Positions 25,501 through 36,864 of a DNA stretch of 64,000 nt are shown piece by piece. Every line of letters begins with the position of its first letter. Position 1 is the first letter of the stretch. The DNA comes from Serilophus lunatus (Eukaryota > Chordata > Aves > Passeriformes > Eurylaimidae). The position numbers and the translations under genes were made by a program. Below the pieces are notes generated by a model. It had not been told where the DNA came from and searched no databases. It saw only the letters and a program-made list of their open reading frames with translations. The stretch is taken from the NCBI GenBank assembly GCA_013399895.1, contig VXBA01003437.1, forward strand, positions 863,967-927,966, written 5' to 3'.

Positions 25501-27719
25501 GGATAGGGACCTAAATGCAAAGGGATTTGCAGCGTCAGCTTTATTAATATGTAAACGTCTCTGTAGTATTTGTGGTAGCTGATATTGCATGTCTTTCAAG
25601 TTTTTCGATTCTCATTGACAGGAAATGTAGCTTGTGACTTTTATCTGATTCAGTGCTTTGATTAGAAATGATGAAACAATTAATTTCTAGCGAGTGCTGC
25701 AGGGGAAAGTCATATTGTCAGTGTATTTACCCTTGGAAGCAAAGGCCTGTTCCTTAATGGTTCCAGTTTTATTAGTTGGTTAAAAACAAGCTTTTACAAT
25801 ATACAGTTCTCCTTTAGAAAAGTTATTATTCACCCAAATGTTGCTGGTGGAGGTAGACAGCAGGCTTTGAAATGGGGGATTAAAGATTATTTGAGGACCT
25901 TACTCAATGTATTCTAACTTTCTGAGATGTAGAGCTCTTTCAAGGAGAGAAAATAAATGACTTTTCAGAGATTGGATGAAAACTAATTCCATGTGTTGCT
26001 CTGGGTGGTAAACATTGATTTCCTCTTCGATTCAAGAAGCTTAGAATGTGTGAAATCCTCTTTAAGGCGAAGAGCTCCCAGTGCATCACTAGGGCCAGCT
26101 TTTGCTGCAGTTACTGCAGTTTACTGCAATACTTGGGCTGTGGAGAGTTGAGCTTTTCTCAGCACGTAATTTTGCAGAGATTCACCTGAGAAGCAAAACA
26201 TCTTCCTTGTGCTATGCTTTTGGAAGGTGTTCTGCATGTGGCTATTTTCCAGTTGTATTCATAGCTTTAAAGTCAATAGAAGCTTATGGCTGTAAACCTC
26301 TTGCGTGAAAAGATTAATTGATGGTCATTTATTGAGAGCAAATTACAACAATAGTATGTTGGGTTTCTAAGGGAGATGGATAGGTGTCTGTCTAATGCTT
26401 TTATTGCAGTTCTGTCTTAGCAGATGCCTTTTCTTTCCCTGGCATCACTTTGAAAAATATATGGGGTTAGTAATTCTAATGAACTAGATGCATCTTGAGT
26501 TTAAAAGAAACCTCAGAGTGGTAAGTTTTATAATTCCAGGACAAATAAAATTTTCTTCATAACAGTGTGATCTAAAGTTTTGATTTTAACAGTGGTTGGT
26601 ATCCCAAATTCTGTGTTTGATTCTGCCATAGGTGGTGACCAAACACATACTTCACCAGACTTAATAAAAAAGTCATCTCAATAAAGCACTATCTTTTTTT
26701 TTCTGAAAAAGTGATGCCTCTTTCTCAATTTCTCTGAAGTCAGATAATATCAAAGCAAGGGCTTTAGTAATGATGGATGCATATATAATACTCATTTGAC
26801 ATCTCTGTGATGAAGACTGTCAAAGCACTTCATTTCAGTGGACATAATCAAATGCCTGGATTCACTTGAGATACAGAGAAACTAAAGCCAAGCCTTTCCT
26901 CATCTTTACTGAGGAACAGAAAAACTCACGTACAGCGAACATAGGCCAATTGTATCCATAGTCCCTGATTTTGCAGATTATAGAATGGCTAAAGCACTAG
27001 ATTTTTTTTTGGTATATCAAAATTTTGAACTCTCAAATTTGTTAATAACATGTGCATTTTAATTGCCTTGTACATGAAGATACACCTGCTCATAAGTTAA
27101 GCATATGTTCTCAGGAAACACTTGAGACAGAGGTCCTCTGGTGAGGAGTTACTGGATTTCTTTATTTGTCTCTGCCAATATAAATTTCAATAACATGTTT
27201 AATAGTATCTGGATATCATTTTGTGAGCAGTTAGAGTGTCTGCCATAGATCTATTATGGGAAATAAAGTAGAAGATTCCTGTCGTATTATTTGTATCTGA
27301 AAGAGCTGAGTCTCCAGTATGAAGAGTACAAAAACAGGCTGCTTGCTGTACCTATTGAGTTGCTTTCAGGTGGGGGGAGCTAGTTCTGGACAAGTAATGC
27401 TTAGCACATTTATTAGTGCTTTTCATTCAACCATGTGGCTTATAATTACTAAATTTTAAAATGAAAGGGACTCCAAATGTGTTGAAGAACACAGCACAGT
27501 GAGAATTGAGTTTAATCTTGGCAGTTTGGAGAAGTGGCTTGAGACGAAGGTAGAACAACACCATGAAAGAAAAGTGTAGATTGCTAGACTTCAGAGTAAT
27601 AAGGGGCATAAAATGCATCAACATGGGGTAGAGAATAACTGGCTGGTGAGCACTTCTGTAAAGAAAAAAAAAAAAGATCTTATGTTGGCGTTTAGTCTAT
27701 GATCCACCTACGCTGAAGG
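19547..27719. other. Non-coding, no gene seen
   Basis: No supported gene. A G/T-rich low-complexity run at 19960-20000 lies just upstream. The longest frame in the window, 165 codons at 21807-22304 on the reverse strand, has no recognisable motif. A mild GC rise occurs at 23460-23600. A/C-rich low complexity lies at 24057-24080, and an A13 run near 27662. Confidence 0.55.
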
Positions 27720-28115
27720 CTTAGACTTGCAGAAAAAGGTGTCGGAGGGTGTATACAAGATGATTTATGAAATAATCCCTAAAACCTGAGCTGAAATGGA
27801 GTGTTTGCTTCTGGGCACACTCCAGGGAGGAGGTGAAGCAGTTGCAATGCAGAGGAAAGCAATGAGTGTGAACAGTCTGGATAACTTTGTGTCTGGATGA
27901 GAACTGAAATAGCTGGACTGGTTAATCTAAAGAATAAAAGATGGGAGAAGGGATCTTAAGAATAATCTTCAAACACCTAGAAGTCTGTTGAAAAAAGAAA
28001 AGGACCCTGAACTCTGTGTACACAGTGACTAGAAGTGTTAAATATCTCTAAACTGCTTTAGTAAGGTAGATGAAAGTTGGGAAAATGGTTCTAACAGGAA
28101 GAACTCTGTCAAATT
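27720..28115 (+). mobile_element. Old CR1/L3-type LINE remnant (reverse transcriptase 3' end)
   Basis: The sequence follows, in order, the familiar 3' part of CR1/L3 ORF2. A stretch reads like the Leu-Glu-Cys, then Trp-Ala segment (GGAGTGTTTGCTTCTGGGCA). Next comes a CAGAGGAAAGCAATGAG block corresponding to the Val-Gln-Arg-Arg-Ala region, then a GGACTGGTTAATCTAAAGAA block. A TCTTCAAACACCTAGAAG block follows, and finally a region resembling the arginine-rich C-terminal coding part. Frames are broken by many substitutions and indels, so it is an ancient, inactive copy. The family name is inferred from remembered consensus order, and the boundaries are approximate. Confidence 0.65.
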
Positions 28116-28917
28116 GTGAAGTAGATTGGGATATCACGGAGTCTTGATCATTGGATTTACTGTGATGTCATTGAGTCTTGAGTGTTTGATTTCTTTCTCA
28201 TCAGCTGTTGGGTTTTTCTCAGGAAAACCATAAACCTTGGTTCTTCTATGATCAGTGGTTAGATCAGTGACTAGATGACTTGTTATGATTCCTTGTATCC
28301 CTGTTTTTTTGTGGGTATTTTTGTGTCTCTTTAGGGTTTGGATTGAATTTTTTGTTGTTTGGGATTTTTTTCTGTCTTTTGTCACTTCATTGGACTGCAG
28401 ATCTATTTCAAGTGCTTTTATGGAACAGGCATTTTGTAGACAATGTAGGTCTTTTCAAGTAGGTAAAATAGTATACTTTATCCTGCTGGTTCCAAATTTC
28501 TCCACAAGATCTAGTACTAAAAGCAAAAATGCCTCTATAAAGAAAATCAGCTTCTAGAAACTATCACGAATGGGTAATTTTCTTCTGTAATAATTTGAGA
28601 ATTTTGGCTTGAGGTCACATCAAAAACTGCAAGCAAAAAAAAGAGAGTGAAATTATTTTTTTTGTCCCTCTTCCTTTCCGTTTTATGAAATTGGCAATAA
28701 TATGGAGATGTTTTAATTTTTCATATTTTGTTCTTTAATTTGATCTATTAATTGAATTTTAAATATAACTAGCTTCTTGCGTGTACTTACGACTGTCATA
28801 CAGTCTGAATATCTTGGCATTGTAAGTGGAAAATTATGTAGGAATTTCCTTTACATCTATTCTATATTGCTTTTTACCGCTGACCTCATCATTCAAATAC
28901 ACATAGCACATGCCCAG
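28116..28917. other. Non-coding, T-rich, no gene seen
   Basis: No supported gene. A T/G-rich low-complexity patch lies at 28300-28380. The opposing 83- and 90-codon frames here are products of that skew. Confidence 0.55.
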
Positions 28918-28969
28918 CTGGTGTAACTTAATTATGTTCAAATTATGTTACTTAATTATCCAACACCAG
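28918..28969. repeat. Paired TAATTA-type direct repeats inside an inverted repeat
   Basis: ACTTAATTAT occurs at 28926-28935 and again at 28950-28959, 24 bp apart. The pair is enclosed by CTGGTGT on the left and its reverse complement ACACCAG on the right. TAATTA-like cores are typical homeodomain targets. Any regulatory role is inference. Confidence 0.6.
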
Positions 28970-29944
28970 TTTTTAGAGATTTGATTTCTGTGCTTCTTCC
29001 AGTGCTGTTGCCGGTTAAAGGAACAGCTCTATGGAAGAACATATTTTGAAGAACACGTTCTTGAAAAAATTATACATTTGTTTTTACTTTTTCACCTATT
29101 TCTTTTTAGGATCCTTTTCTTTTAAATTTCAATTATGTCAGTAAAATACTACTTTAAAACCAAAACAACCAAAATGCAATAAAAACCAGAAGATAAAGGT
29201 GTAGTTTGGCTAACATTTATTTAAAATACCCTCAGAAATTAGACCTTAGGATGTTTAGGAAATGTGACAGTATAATAGCAGGTTATTTTTTTTTTCACAC
29301 CTCCTGCTTCTCAGCAGAGACTCCACCGAATGGTTGTCTGAACTCTGTGAGTCACAGGGTGAAAAGTTTTCTGCTAGGACTGGAAGAGCCACAGGTCACC
29401 TGTTCTACATCCGAATGGGCAAGAAGTTTTGTGTGATGGAATTAGATTGCTTGGGAACTGGAGAGCTGAGTGCTTTGTACATGTAGACATCACCCTTATG
29501 TAAATGTTCATCAATCTCTTCCTTCTGTGGTCAGTGAGGTGACTCACAAGAGTGACTCAGAACTTGGTGTGAATCATCTTCTGGAGGTCCTGTGTGTAGG
29601 AAGATAAAGAAAATAGTGTGTTTTGTTCAAGGATTCAGTCAGGTGCTTAAAGCTAGGCTAGATATATTTAAGGCAATGCCCCTGTATCTTTGAAAAGTAA
29701 AAAATAAAGAAAAATGAGAAATCACATTAATGTCACTTGCTTCCATCTGTTAAGTCTGTTTCAGGGCATGAGATGACAGTGTAACACAAGATACCAGTGT
29801 TCTGAGACCCCTGTCCCATTCTGCAGGCACTCTTGGGGTGCGTGTCAGGCCTTGTTCCAGGCTTTAGATGGGCATAACAGTTTGCATGTGAGAATTTACA
29901 GAAGTTCCCGCTGGGAAACTGGTTCATAGCAAGTGAATACTTAG
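28970..29944. other. Non-coding, no gene seen
   Basis: No supported gene. The T-rich region contains only short chance frames. Confidence 0.55.
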
Positions 29945-29975
29945 TATAGTAAGTATACTTTAACTAGTTACTATA
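29945..29975. repeat. AT-rich inverted repeat
   Basis: TATAGTAAG on the left pairs with TTACTATA on the right. A second pair, TTAACTA and TAGTTAA, overlaps it (29960-29980). It lies immediately left of the tandem duplication. Confidence 0.7.
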
Positions 29976-29995
29976 GTTAAATAAATCAATGAATG

Positions 29996-30173
29996 CACAC
30001 ACACCCAGCATCCATTCTCTACCACTCCTAACCTCCCCTTCCCTCCTATTTCTGGGATCTTCACTTGGGAGAGGAGTACAGTCACACACACATATCCATC
30101 TGTCCATCCCGCCCCCCCTGCCCTGCCCTACCCCCACCGTTTCTGGAATTTTTACTGGGGAGAGAAGAACAGT
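29996..30173 (+). repeat. Two-copy tandem duplication, about 87-91 bp per unit
   Basis: Unit A (29996-30082) and unit B (30083-30173) each start with a CACACACAC run and continue with a C-rich CCAT-containing part. Both then show TTTCTGG(G/A)AT or close to it, and ACTTGGGAGAG or ACTGGGGAGAG, and end in ACAGT. The middle C-rich parts differ most. In the reverse-strand frame 29964-30185 the duplication appears as two related peptide blocks. It looks like a diverged minisatellite-type duplication. Confidence 0.8.
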
Positions 30174-30953
30174 TCTCCTTCTCATGGAGCAGGAGAGCAG
30201 TTCTGACCACTGCTGTGGTGGTGGTATGAGTGCATCTGAGCTGAAAACAAGTAGAATTAACCTAAATTATTGTTTTTACATGGAAAATGTTTCTGAGCCT
30301 GTGTTTTGAATATTTATTTCTAGAATACCTGCCATTTAAAAGCAAAAAGTCCATAGTGAAAATGTCGGTAATTTTCCTTAAATGGTTTTGCTTAGGTGTT
30401 GGTTTTATTCCAGGAGGAAAGATAACCTCAGATGTTTTTTTCTTCATGAATTAATTTTTTCTTACTCATTTATTAACCACAGCAAAAATATCTGCCCTGC
30501 TTTGTTAGTCCTTTTGGGCTGCATCTTCATGTTCATGTTTAGCCATGTTCAGGCTAAATTTAGAGGGAGCTTCACCATTTCTCGGAGCCTTGTAATTATA
30601 ACTGCAACAACCTTAAAACTGATCCAACTAAATTAAAATCAAGGTAGCTTGTGCTGCTCCCACTCTTTGGATCGCCTGAATAATTATTCAGTTAGTGATA
30701 CTTTTTGAAATTGTTGAATTTTTGATTTTGAAGAAGGGGGAGAAAAATAGCCCAGCTGAGCTTTGACATTAAGAAACTTTTCTTGGTCCTATTTCTGATG
30801 ATTTCCCTCTGCTACCAGTGTTTGTTTTTTTTAATCCAGTCATGACCCCCCATGGCAAAGTGCCTTAGCCCTACTGGTGAGAAGATGTCAATATTTCAGA
30901 TCACATTATGCTGGCAATTCAATCAAATAGAAAGTTACCTATGTTTCAGAAAC
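30174..30953. other. Non-coding, no gene seen
   Basis: No supported gene. The right end (from about 30850) may be a poorly conserved outward extension of the adjacent long inverted repeat. Confidence 0.5.
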
Positions 30954-31485
30954 ATTTAAAATTCCTAGTTATGTAGGAAGTTAATTTGAAAGAGCAGCTG
31001 AATGCCTCCTGGAAATCTGAAGAGTTTCTCTTTAGTACCCATTCTGCTTGCTTTTTCTTGTCGTATATTTTCTGAATTTCTCTAACCTTGTTCTTGATGA
31101 CAAAAGACATTTGCATGAAAACAGGATCTTTGTTTCTTAAGTGTTCTTCTGTTCCTGCTGTTTATTTCCAACCTCAAGTCATAATCCTCCATTTGTGGCA
31201 TCACAATTGGTTGCAGTGGAAATTATTATGTCATCACAATCGGAGGATTATGACTTCAGGTGGGGGGATAAGCAGCAGGAACAGATGAACTCTTAAAAGC
31301 AAAAATGCTGTTTCATGTAAATGTCCCTGGTAATAAAGAAAAAAGGGAGGCAAAATACAGAAAAGCAGAAAATTGGTATGGGCAGACTTGTGTCTGAACA
31401 GTAGGGCAGCAGATTTTCCTTCAGGCAGGAGCAGCTATTTTAATTTAGGGACATATCTATATAGAATTTATGCTTTTAAATATTT
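30954..31485. repeat. Long imperfect inverted repeat (palindromic, MITE-like)
   Basis: The left arm (30954-31190, about 237 bp) is homologous to the reverse complement of the right arm (31242-31485, about 244 bp), with a 51-bp centre that is itself weakly palindromic. The inner 85 bp (31106-31190 against 31242-31330) match at about 85 percent by my hand alignment, including an exact 13-bp block GTCATAATCCTCC and an exact 14-bp block TCTGTTCCTGCTG plus one flanking base. Further out, the anchors GACATTT, AAATCTG, AGCTG and ATTTAAAA recur in the same order and with nearly equal spacing in both arms. This fits a palindromic non-autonomous DNA transposon or an ancient inverted duplication. I found no target-site duplication. 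The 66-codon + frame at 31088-31288 is incidental. Confidence 0.85.
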
Positions 31486-34028
31486 TCCCCTCGATTAAAA
31501 AAAAATTCCAAATACTGATGTTGCTACTCCAATACTGAGATGACTATTCCATTCAGGGAGGGATTTTTCATCTTTGTTAAGCGTTTTTTTTATTCTTTTG
31601 TGTATTTGTTTGTCAAGTCACTTCTAATCTTAAAGGAGTTTCCCTGTTTGTGCCTGCTGATAGTATTTTCAAAACCAAACTCCACCATTTGGAATGGAGC
31701 ATCTGCCGTGTCTAAAGCAGGATGACCATGCTTGGAAGCTCATCTAAACCACACTGCTGAGCCCATCAGCCAAATGTTTTTCACAGGCTGCTTCCATTTA
31801 AAACCATAAGCAGCAAGCTGACATTTCTCTTCAGCCCTGTAAGATGGAAAGCTCTGAAATACCCAGAAGCAATCTCAGCTTGTACTTTATTTGGGTTTAT
31901 CCAAGCTTTTTCCACCCCCCCTCCACATTGCAGCTGGTCTCTTCTTTAGTAACAGGAGGTTAGAAAAATTATTGATGCAAATGAAGAGGTTTGTAAGAAC
32001 AGAAACTAAAATAATGAATAGAAATGGGGGTAGGGAAAGACTAGGAACAAAGCCTATTGTGTGTTTTCTGTGGTAGCAGCCAATTTGACTTGGTTTCATT
32101 AAAATTCTCCTTGTTAGCTCAGCTGATGTGTTGGGGTGATGGACTATTTGATGTCTGAGAAGTGGTGAGAAGTTAGCTGTCTAATGATAGACTAATTAGA
32201 GAGCCCATCCTAGCAGGATCCATGGAAATTGATTTGCAGAGTGCCATTTTTGCTAATGACAGTCATGAATGCGTTCGCCGTCCTTTACTTACTCTTCTTA
32301 CCCACAGCTAATGAAAGAGAAGCAATTACTAAGAGCTCAGCTACAGTCTAGAGTTTCCTTTGCCTTGTAGGAATAGCCATAGTTTAAAGACTTCAGTTTT
32401 AACTAGTATTCTTCATAAGAGACACAAGAGACACGTAGCTGCCTGCAATAGAGTGTGTTTTCTAATGGATCTCTTTCTGAATTACCCTCACTGAATAGGG
32501 TGTCAGTGTCTTCTCTGTGCAATTGACAGAAAATGACCATCATTGCATGGGACTAGAAGAAACCATGAGTATGTATTCTGAATAAAATTAATTAGATGAT
32601 TTTTCTTACAAGGACATAATATGCCCATCCACAACTAGGTCAAGCATTTTTAATATCTATCAGTCTTAAGGCAAACAAACTATTCCTTTTAGTATCTAAT
32701 CTTATGATTTTATTTGAATTCACATTTACCCAGTTGCTTTCAGATGCCGTTAATCTGCCCAGATGGTATTTGCCCAGCCAGGCCCATATGGCCCAGAGAG
32801 TATCCACAAACAAGAAGGTTTGCACAAAGATCTCCTGAATAAAACAGCAATCAATGCCGTGTGTCTACCTGTAAGTATAACTTCTGTTGTCCATAGGGCT
32901 ATAGCTTGCTAACGCTTCTCAGGTTTCTTGAGGCCTTCTCTGGCCAATAATGATGTGGCATTGCATTGCTTTTCTCTTTGACTTGTGTCAGCTCCCATAA
33001 ATTCTGCCATAATTAAAGAAAAATGCAGACCTTTGAATTATCCTTTAACTTAGCTCTTTTAGGTGCTGACAGATGTAACCTATAGCTGGGGGTATTGCAT
33101 TAGGCTCCAGGAGTTAGCTGTACCAAGTTGCTTTCAGTGAAATGGATGTCCCATAAATGCTCTCAGGCAAAGGTGGAGTTGAAGAAATGGAAATGAAAAG
33201 TGTAAGCTGACAAGCAACTGAAGGTAGAGAGTAAGAGGGCAAGCGAGGGAATGGTGAAACATCATTGTAGGCAGCAATGAAGGAGCCAGAGCCTGAGGCT
33301 GTGCAGTGAAGACTAGAAACAAGAGGGATGGATAGCTTGAAGCTCTTGTTATCTGGATGGATTAGAAGAAGGCACAGCAGAGGAATCATAGTGAGTTATC
33401 AGAAGAGAAAGTAAGAATGGAAACAGAATGATGAACGTTTGAATTACTTTATCTGAGTTTTTTAGGTTTCTTCTTAGTTAAGAGAGAAAAAGAAAAGGAA
33501 TTCTTGGTGAGCCAGAGATAGCAAGCAGGTTGGGAAATTTGGAAGTCTTCATGTCCTCATAAGAGGACAGTTAATTTGCTCTGGGACAGGGAAATTATGT
33601 GTAGGCAGTATCACAAAACAACATCGTATTGGTTTCAATGTCTGATTTAATTATGAACAAGAAAAGTCCAATTTATTTTAATGAAACTGAGTTACCTTGA
33701 CATAACAGGAAAAGAAAGAAATCGTCCATCTTGCCACAAAGGAATTTGGGTGAGGTCAGCATATTAATTTATTTCCGAGATTGAGCCTGTTCAGTTTATC
33801 TTGTGCCTGCATTCACTGTTTTACTATGAATTTCCTGTACATTAGTCCTCTGGAGCAAAAGCCTTATCTGATTTTAGCAGTGAAAACAGCTGAAGTCTAT
33901 TCATCTAGTGACTTAGTTTTTCCCCTGAAAGACGAAATTTTCTAATTTAAAAATTTACTTTTAGCTCCTCTGGTGAAGTTGTGTGCTGTAACATCTGTAA
34001 AATATGTAAGCATGTGTGTATGTATGTG
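31486..34028. other. Non-coding, no gene seen
   Basis: No supported gene. The DNA around 31,740-32,320 contains TAATTA and TGCTAATGACA motifs and could be conserved non-coding DNA, but this cannot be judged from one sequence. A purine-rich patch lies at 33,170-33,500. Confidence 0.5.
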
Positions 34029-34046
34029 TATATATATATATATATA
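34029..34046. repeat. (TA)9 microsatellite
   Basis: An uninterrupted TA run preceded by a TGTATG/TGTGTA-type imperfect alternating purine-pyrimidine tract starting near 34013. Confidence 0.9.
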
Positions 34047-36849
34047 AGAAGCATATAAATATGATAGGTACAAGACTTTGAATTTCTTTGCTGCTCAGTG
34101 TTATCTCCCAGCATATGAGTTGCTCATTAGTTTTGTGGGATTTTGTAATATTCGTTTTTCTTCCTGCAGTCCGAGGTAGTAAGATAACAAAAAGAAATGT
34201 CAAACCCTTGTGTACTTCCTGCACTGTTATTGGAGTGGGCTTTCAGTAGTCTTATAATGCATACCATTCCACATCTAAATATGCTAACACATGTAAAGGA
34301 ATAAAAACTAGCACTTTCTTCAATTAGCTTTTTTGTGCATTTTTATGTGCTAAAATTACTTAAAAATGAAGATGAACCTGCAAAAGCAACTGGATGGATG
34401 CATAACTCAGATAAAGATATTCCAAAATGGCAATCAGGGATGGCTATCCAGTATAGCAGACTAGAGAAGATGCATGTTTAGACCATATTAAGACTTTCAG
34501 AAGTAATATTTAAAAAAATAAATTTAGAAAGATTGGGGTATGCAGCAATTGTGATCCACTGGCATCATGTAATGCACAATATTGGTGACTGATCTTTTTT
34601 GATAAATATTGCTATATACATCTGAGACACTTTGGTTTAAATTAGAGTTCAAGTCACATAGCTATTTACTTAAAAATAAATAGCCTAGATTAATGACTTG
34701 TTGGTGTGCTTAGGACAAAAAGCCATGCCAACATGGGCAAGTAGTTTTTAGTGTCCTTTTACTCTTGCACAATTCTTATAAATATATTAGTTAACTGTAC
34801 TAAGTTGTATAAAGCAAATACAAAGCCATGTTGAGTGATAGCATTTTGCTGAGACATCATTAATGTGTATCATGTGGCTGAGTGTCTGTGCACAGTGCTC
34901 AGGTCTGCCACATTCTTTCTGTGTGGAAAACATCCCTGCATACGAAGAGCTGCTGTGTTTTAGAGGATTTGAGAGCTGTTAAAAATTAATGTAATGGGGA
35001 GTAAGCAGCCACTGGACAGTGAATTTGCTGTAATACTTACAGAATGCTTTGCAAATAAATCTCTTACTCTTCCAGTTCAGGTCAGAGGCATTGTCTTCAT
35101 AGGCACAGAATTACTTGGCTGCAATGAAGCAAAACAATAAAGGAAAGGCCGCATTAATGAAAAAGCAATGAGTGATGTTAGAAACCTAAGATACTCTGTT
35201 AGAAAAACAGTAGTGATCTGTCTAACTGGTATCTGGTATTCTACCATGTAAAAAGAAATCACCTGCACAGTTCTGTTCTCACCTAAATGCAGCCTTTGTT
35301 CTGCTTTACATTTTTGGCCTCTTCACATGTCCTTCTCATGTTTCTTCCCTTAATGTACCCTTTCCATTTCATATTCCCAGTGGAATTGCACGACTTCCTA
35401 CGCAGGCTCTTTTTCCCATCGCCAAGAACCTTGCATCCTCTCTTCCCTTTCTTCCTCATTATGTTGTATGTACTTGCTGCTAAAATTGGCTTTTGTGAGC
35501 TGTGGTGTTCTTGCTTTTATTCAACTGTATCTTGAGAGGAAGAATTTGGTTTTGTTTTATGGTGGTCAGTCATTTAAGGTGGATGTGTACCATGAAGCTT
35601 GTGCAGGTCTCCACCGGGAGTTTTTCTTAAGCAGAGCCAGTGGCCTTGCAAAGCACAAAGGTTAGATGAGCATTGTCAGTTCTCCCTGCTCAAAGTTGGA
35701 GATTGTTTCAGGAGACCTATTGAGATAACCAAAAATGCCTAGTTTTTTTATTGGGAATCTGTTTTTACAAGGTGTTTGGATTTACTTTTTAACACTTGAA
35801 AAAGTATTTTTGTTGTCTTTGTCATCTCCTGTTCCCTTGAATTTACTGCAGTCAGAGAGTAGTGGCAAAAACGTAGGCAACAAATGAGCTTTGGGTAAAC
35901 TTGAATGCCAGGAGCTCCTCTGGGGCTGCCATTGCTTGCGTTGTGAATCTCTTTTGAGTTTTGCACCAGGTTTTACTTTCCTGTAAGGTGGTGTTAAAAT
36001 GTAGCCCTTCATAACCAGAGAAATCAAAGCCATTGTGCAGTTGATAAAATACGCATTTGTATTTTGCAAAATCTGTCCTGGATTTCATTGTTTATTTAAG
36101 ACCAATCAAGTATTGGAATTATTTTCATGATTCCAAAGTGTAGTTGAGAGAAGCAGTTACAGGAAGCCTTTTGTATGTTTTCAGTGGGATGGTTAGGAAT
36201 CTTAGGAAATGGAGAAAATCTTTGCAATTAAGGTGATGAACTACAATGTTCAAGTTCAGCAATAATGATAATTGGAATAATTTTTGAGGAACTCGATGTC
36301 TGAAATAAGATTTTTATAGTCATACTTATGTTACTTAAAAAAAAGAAACCTTCAGAGTTTTTTAATATAAAGGGTGTATATAAAGAATAAATAAGTTATC
36401 TTGGTTTGTGGGATGTAGTTGCCTATTTAGAAGACAAGTGAGTAGAATATTCTTGTGCTATCTGTTTATCAGTCATGTAAATTTTCTGTGCACTCTGATT
36501 TCCTTAGAAAAGAGTTTGTTTGTCCCTAGGGAATTGAATCTGTAAGCTTATAGGTCATCCTGCGGTTGGGTAGTCCTCCTGATCTGCCCTCTCCCAACAA
36601 CCTGTCCAAGCAAAACCAGAAAATAATCTGCTTTGCACTTCAACGTTCCCTCCTGCCCCCATGGGTGTCCTGAACTGGGTATAGTCCCTTGTATCTGGGG
36701 TTTGTTAAACCAGCTAAGGTGAGGAAGAGGACACCACTGAATTTTCTTTCTCGCCATGCTGAGGACTGGCTTGGCTTATGCACACTGCCAATCCATAGGT
36801 GTGGTTTGAATTTTTTTTTTAATTCCCTTCACAGTTGAGTAGCATAATT
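34047..36849. other. Non-coding, no gene seen
   Basis: No supported gene. Overlapping chance frames on both strands occur at 35287-35665 and 35748-36088. Confidence 0.55.
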
Positions 36850-36864
36850 AAAAAAAAAAAAAAA
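36850..36864. repeat. A15 homopolymer with A/C-rich continuation
   Basis: Fifteen A, followed by GCAAAT, a further A7 run and a C/A-rich stretch to about 36895. The sequence before it (36760-36849) is not a recognised retrocopy. Confidence 0.85.

Noticed and set aside
25595..25620. TTTTTCGATTC, resembling a tRNA B box
   Set aside because: No matching A box upstream and no cloverleaf pairing could be drawn.
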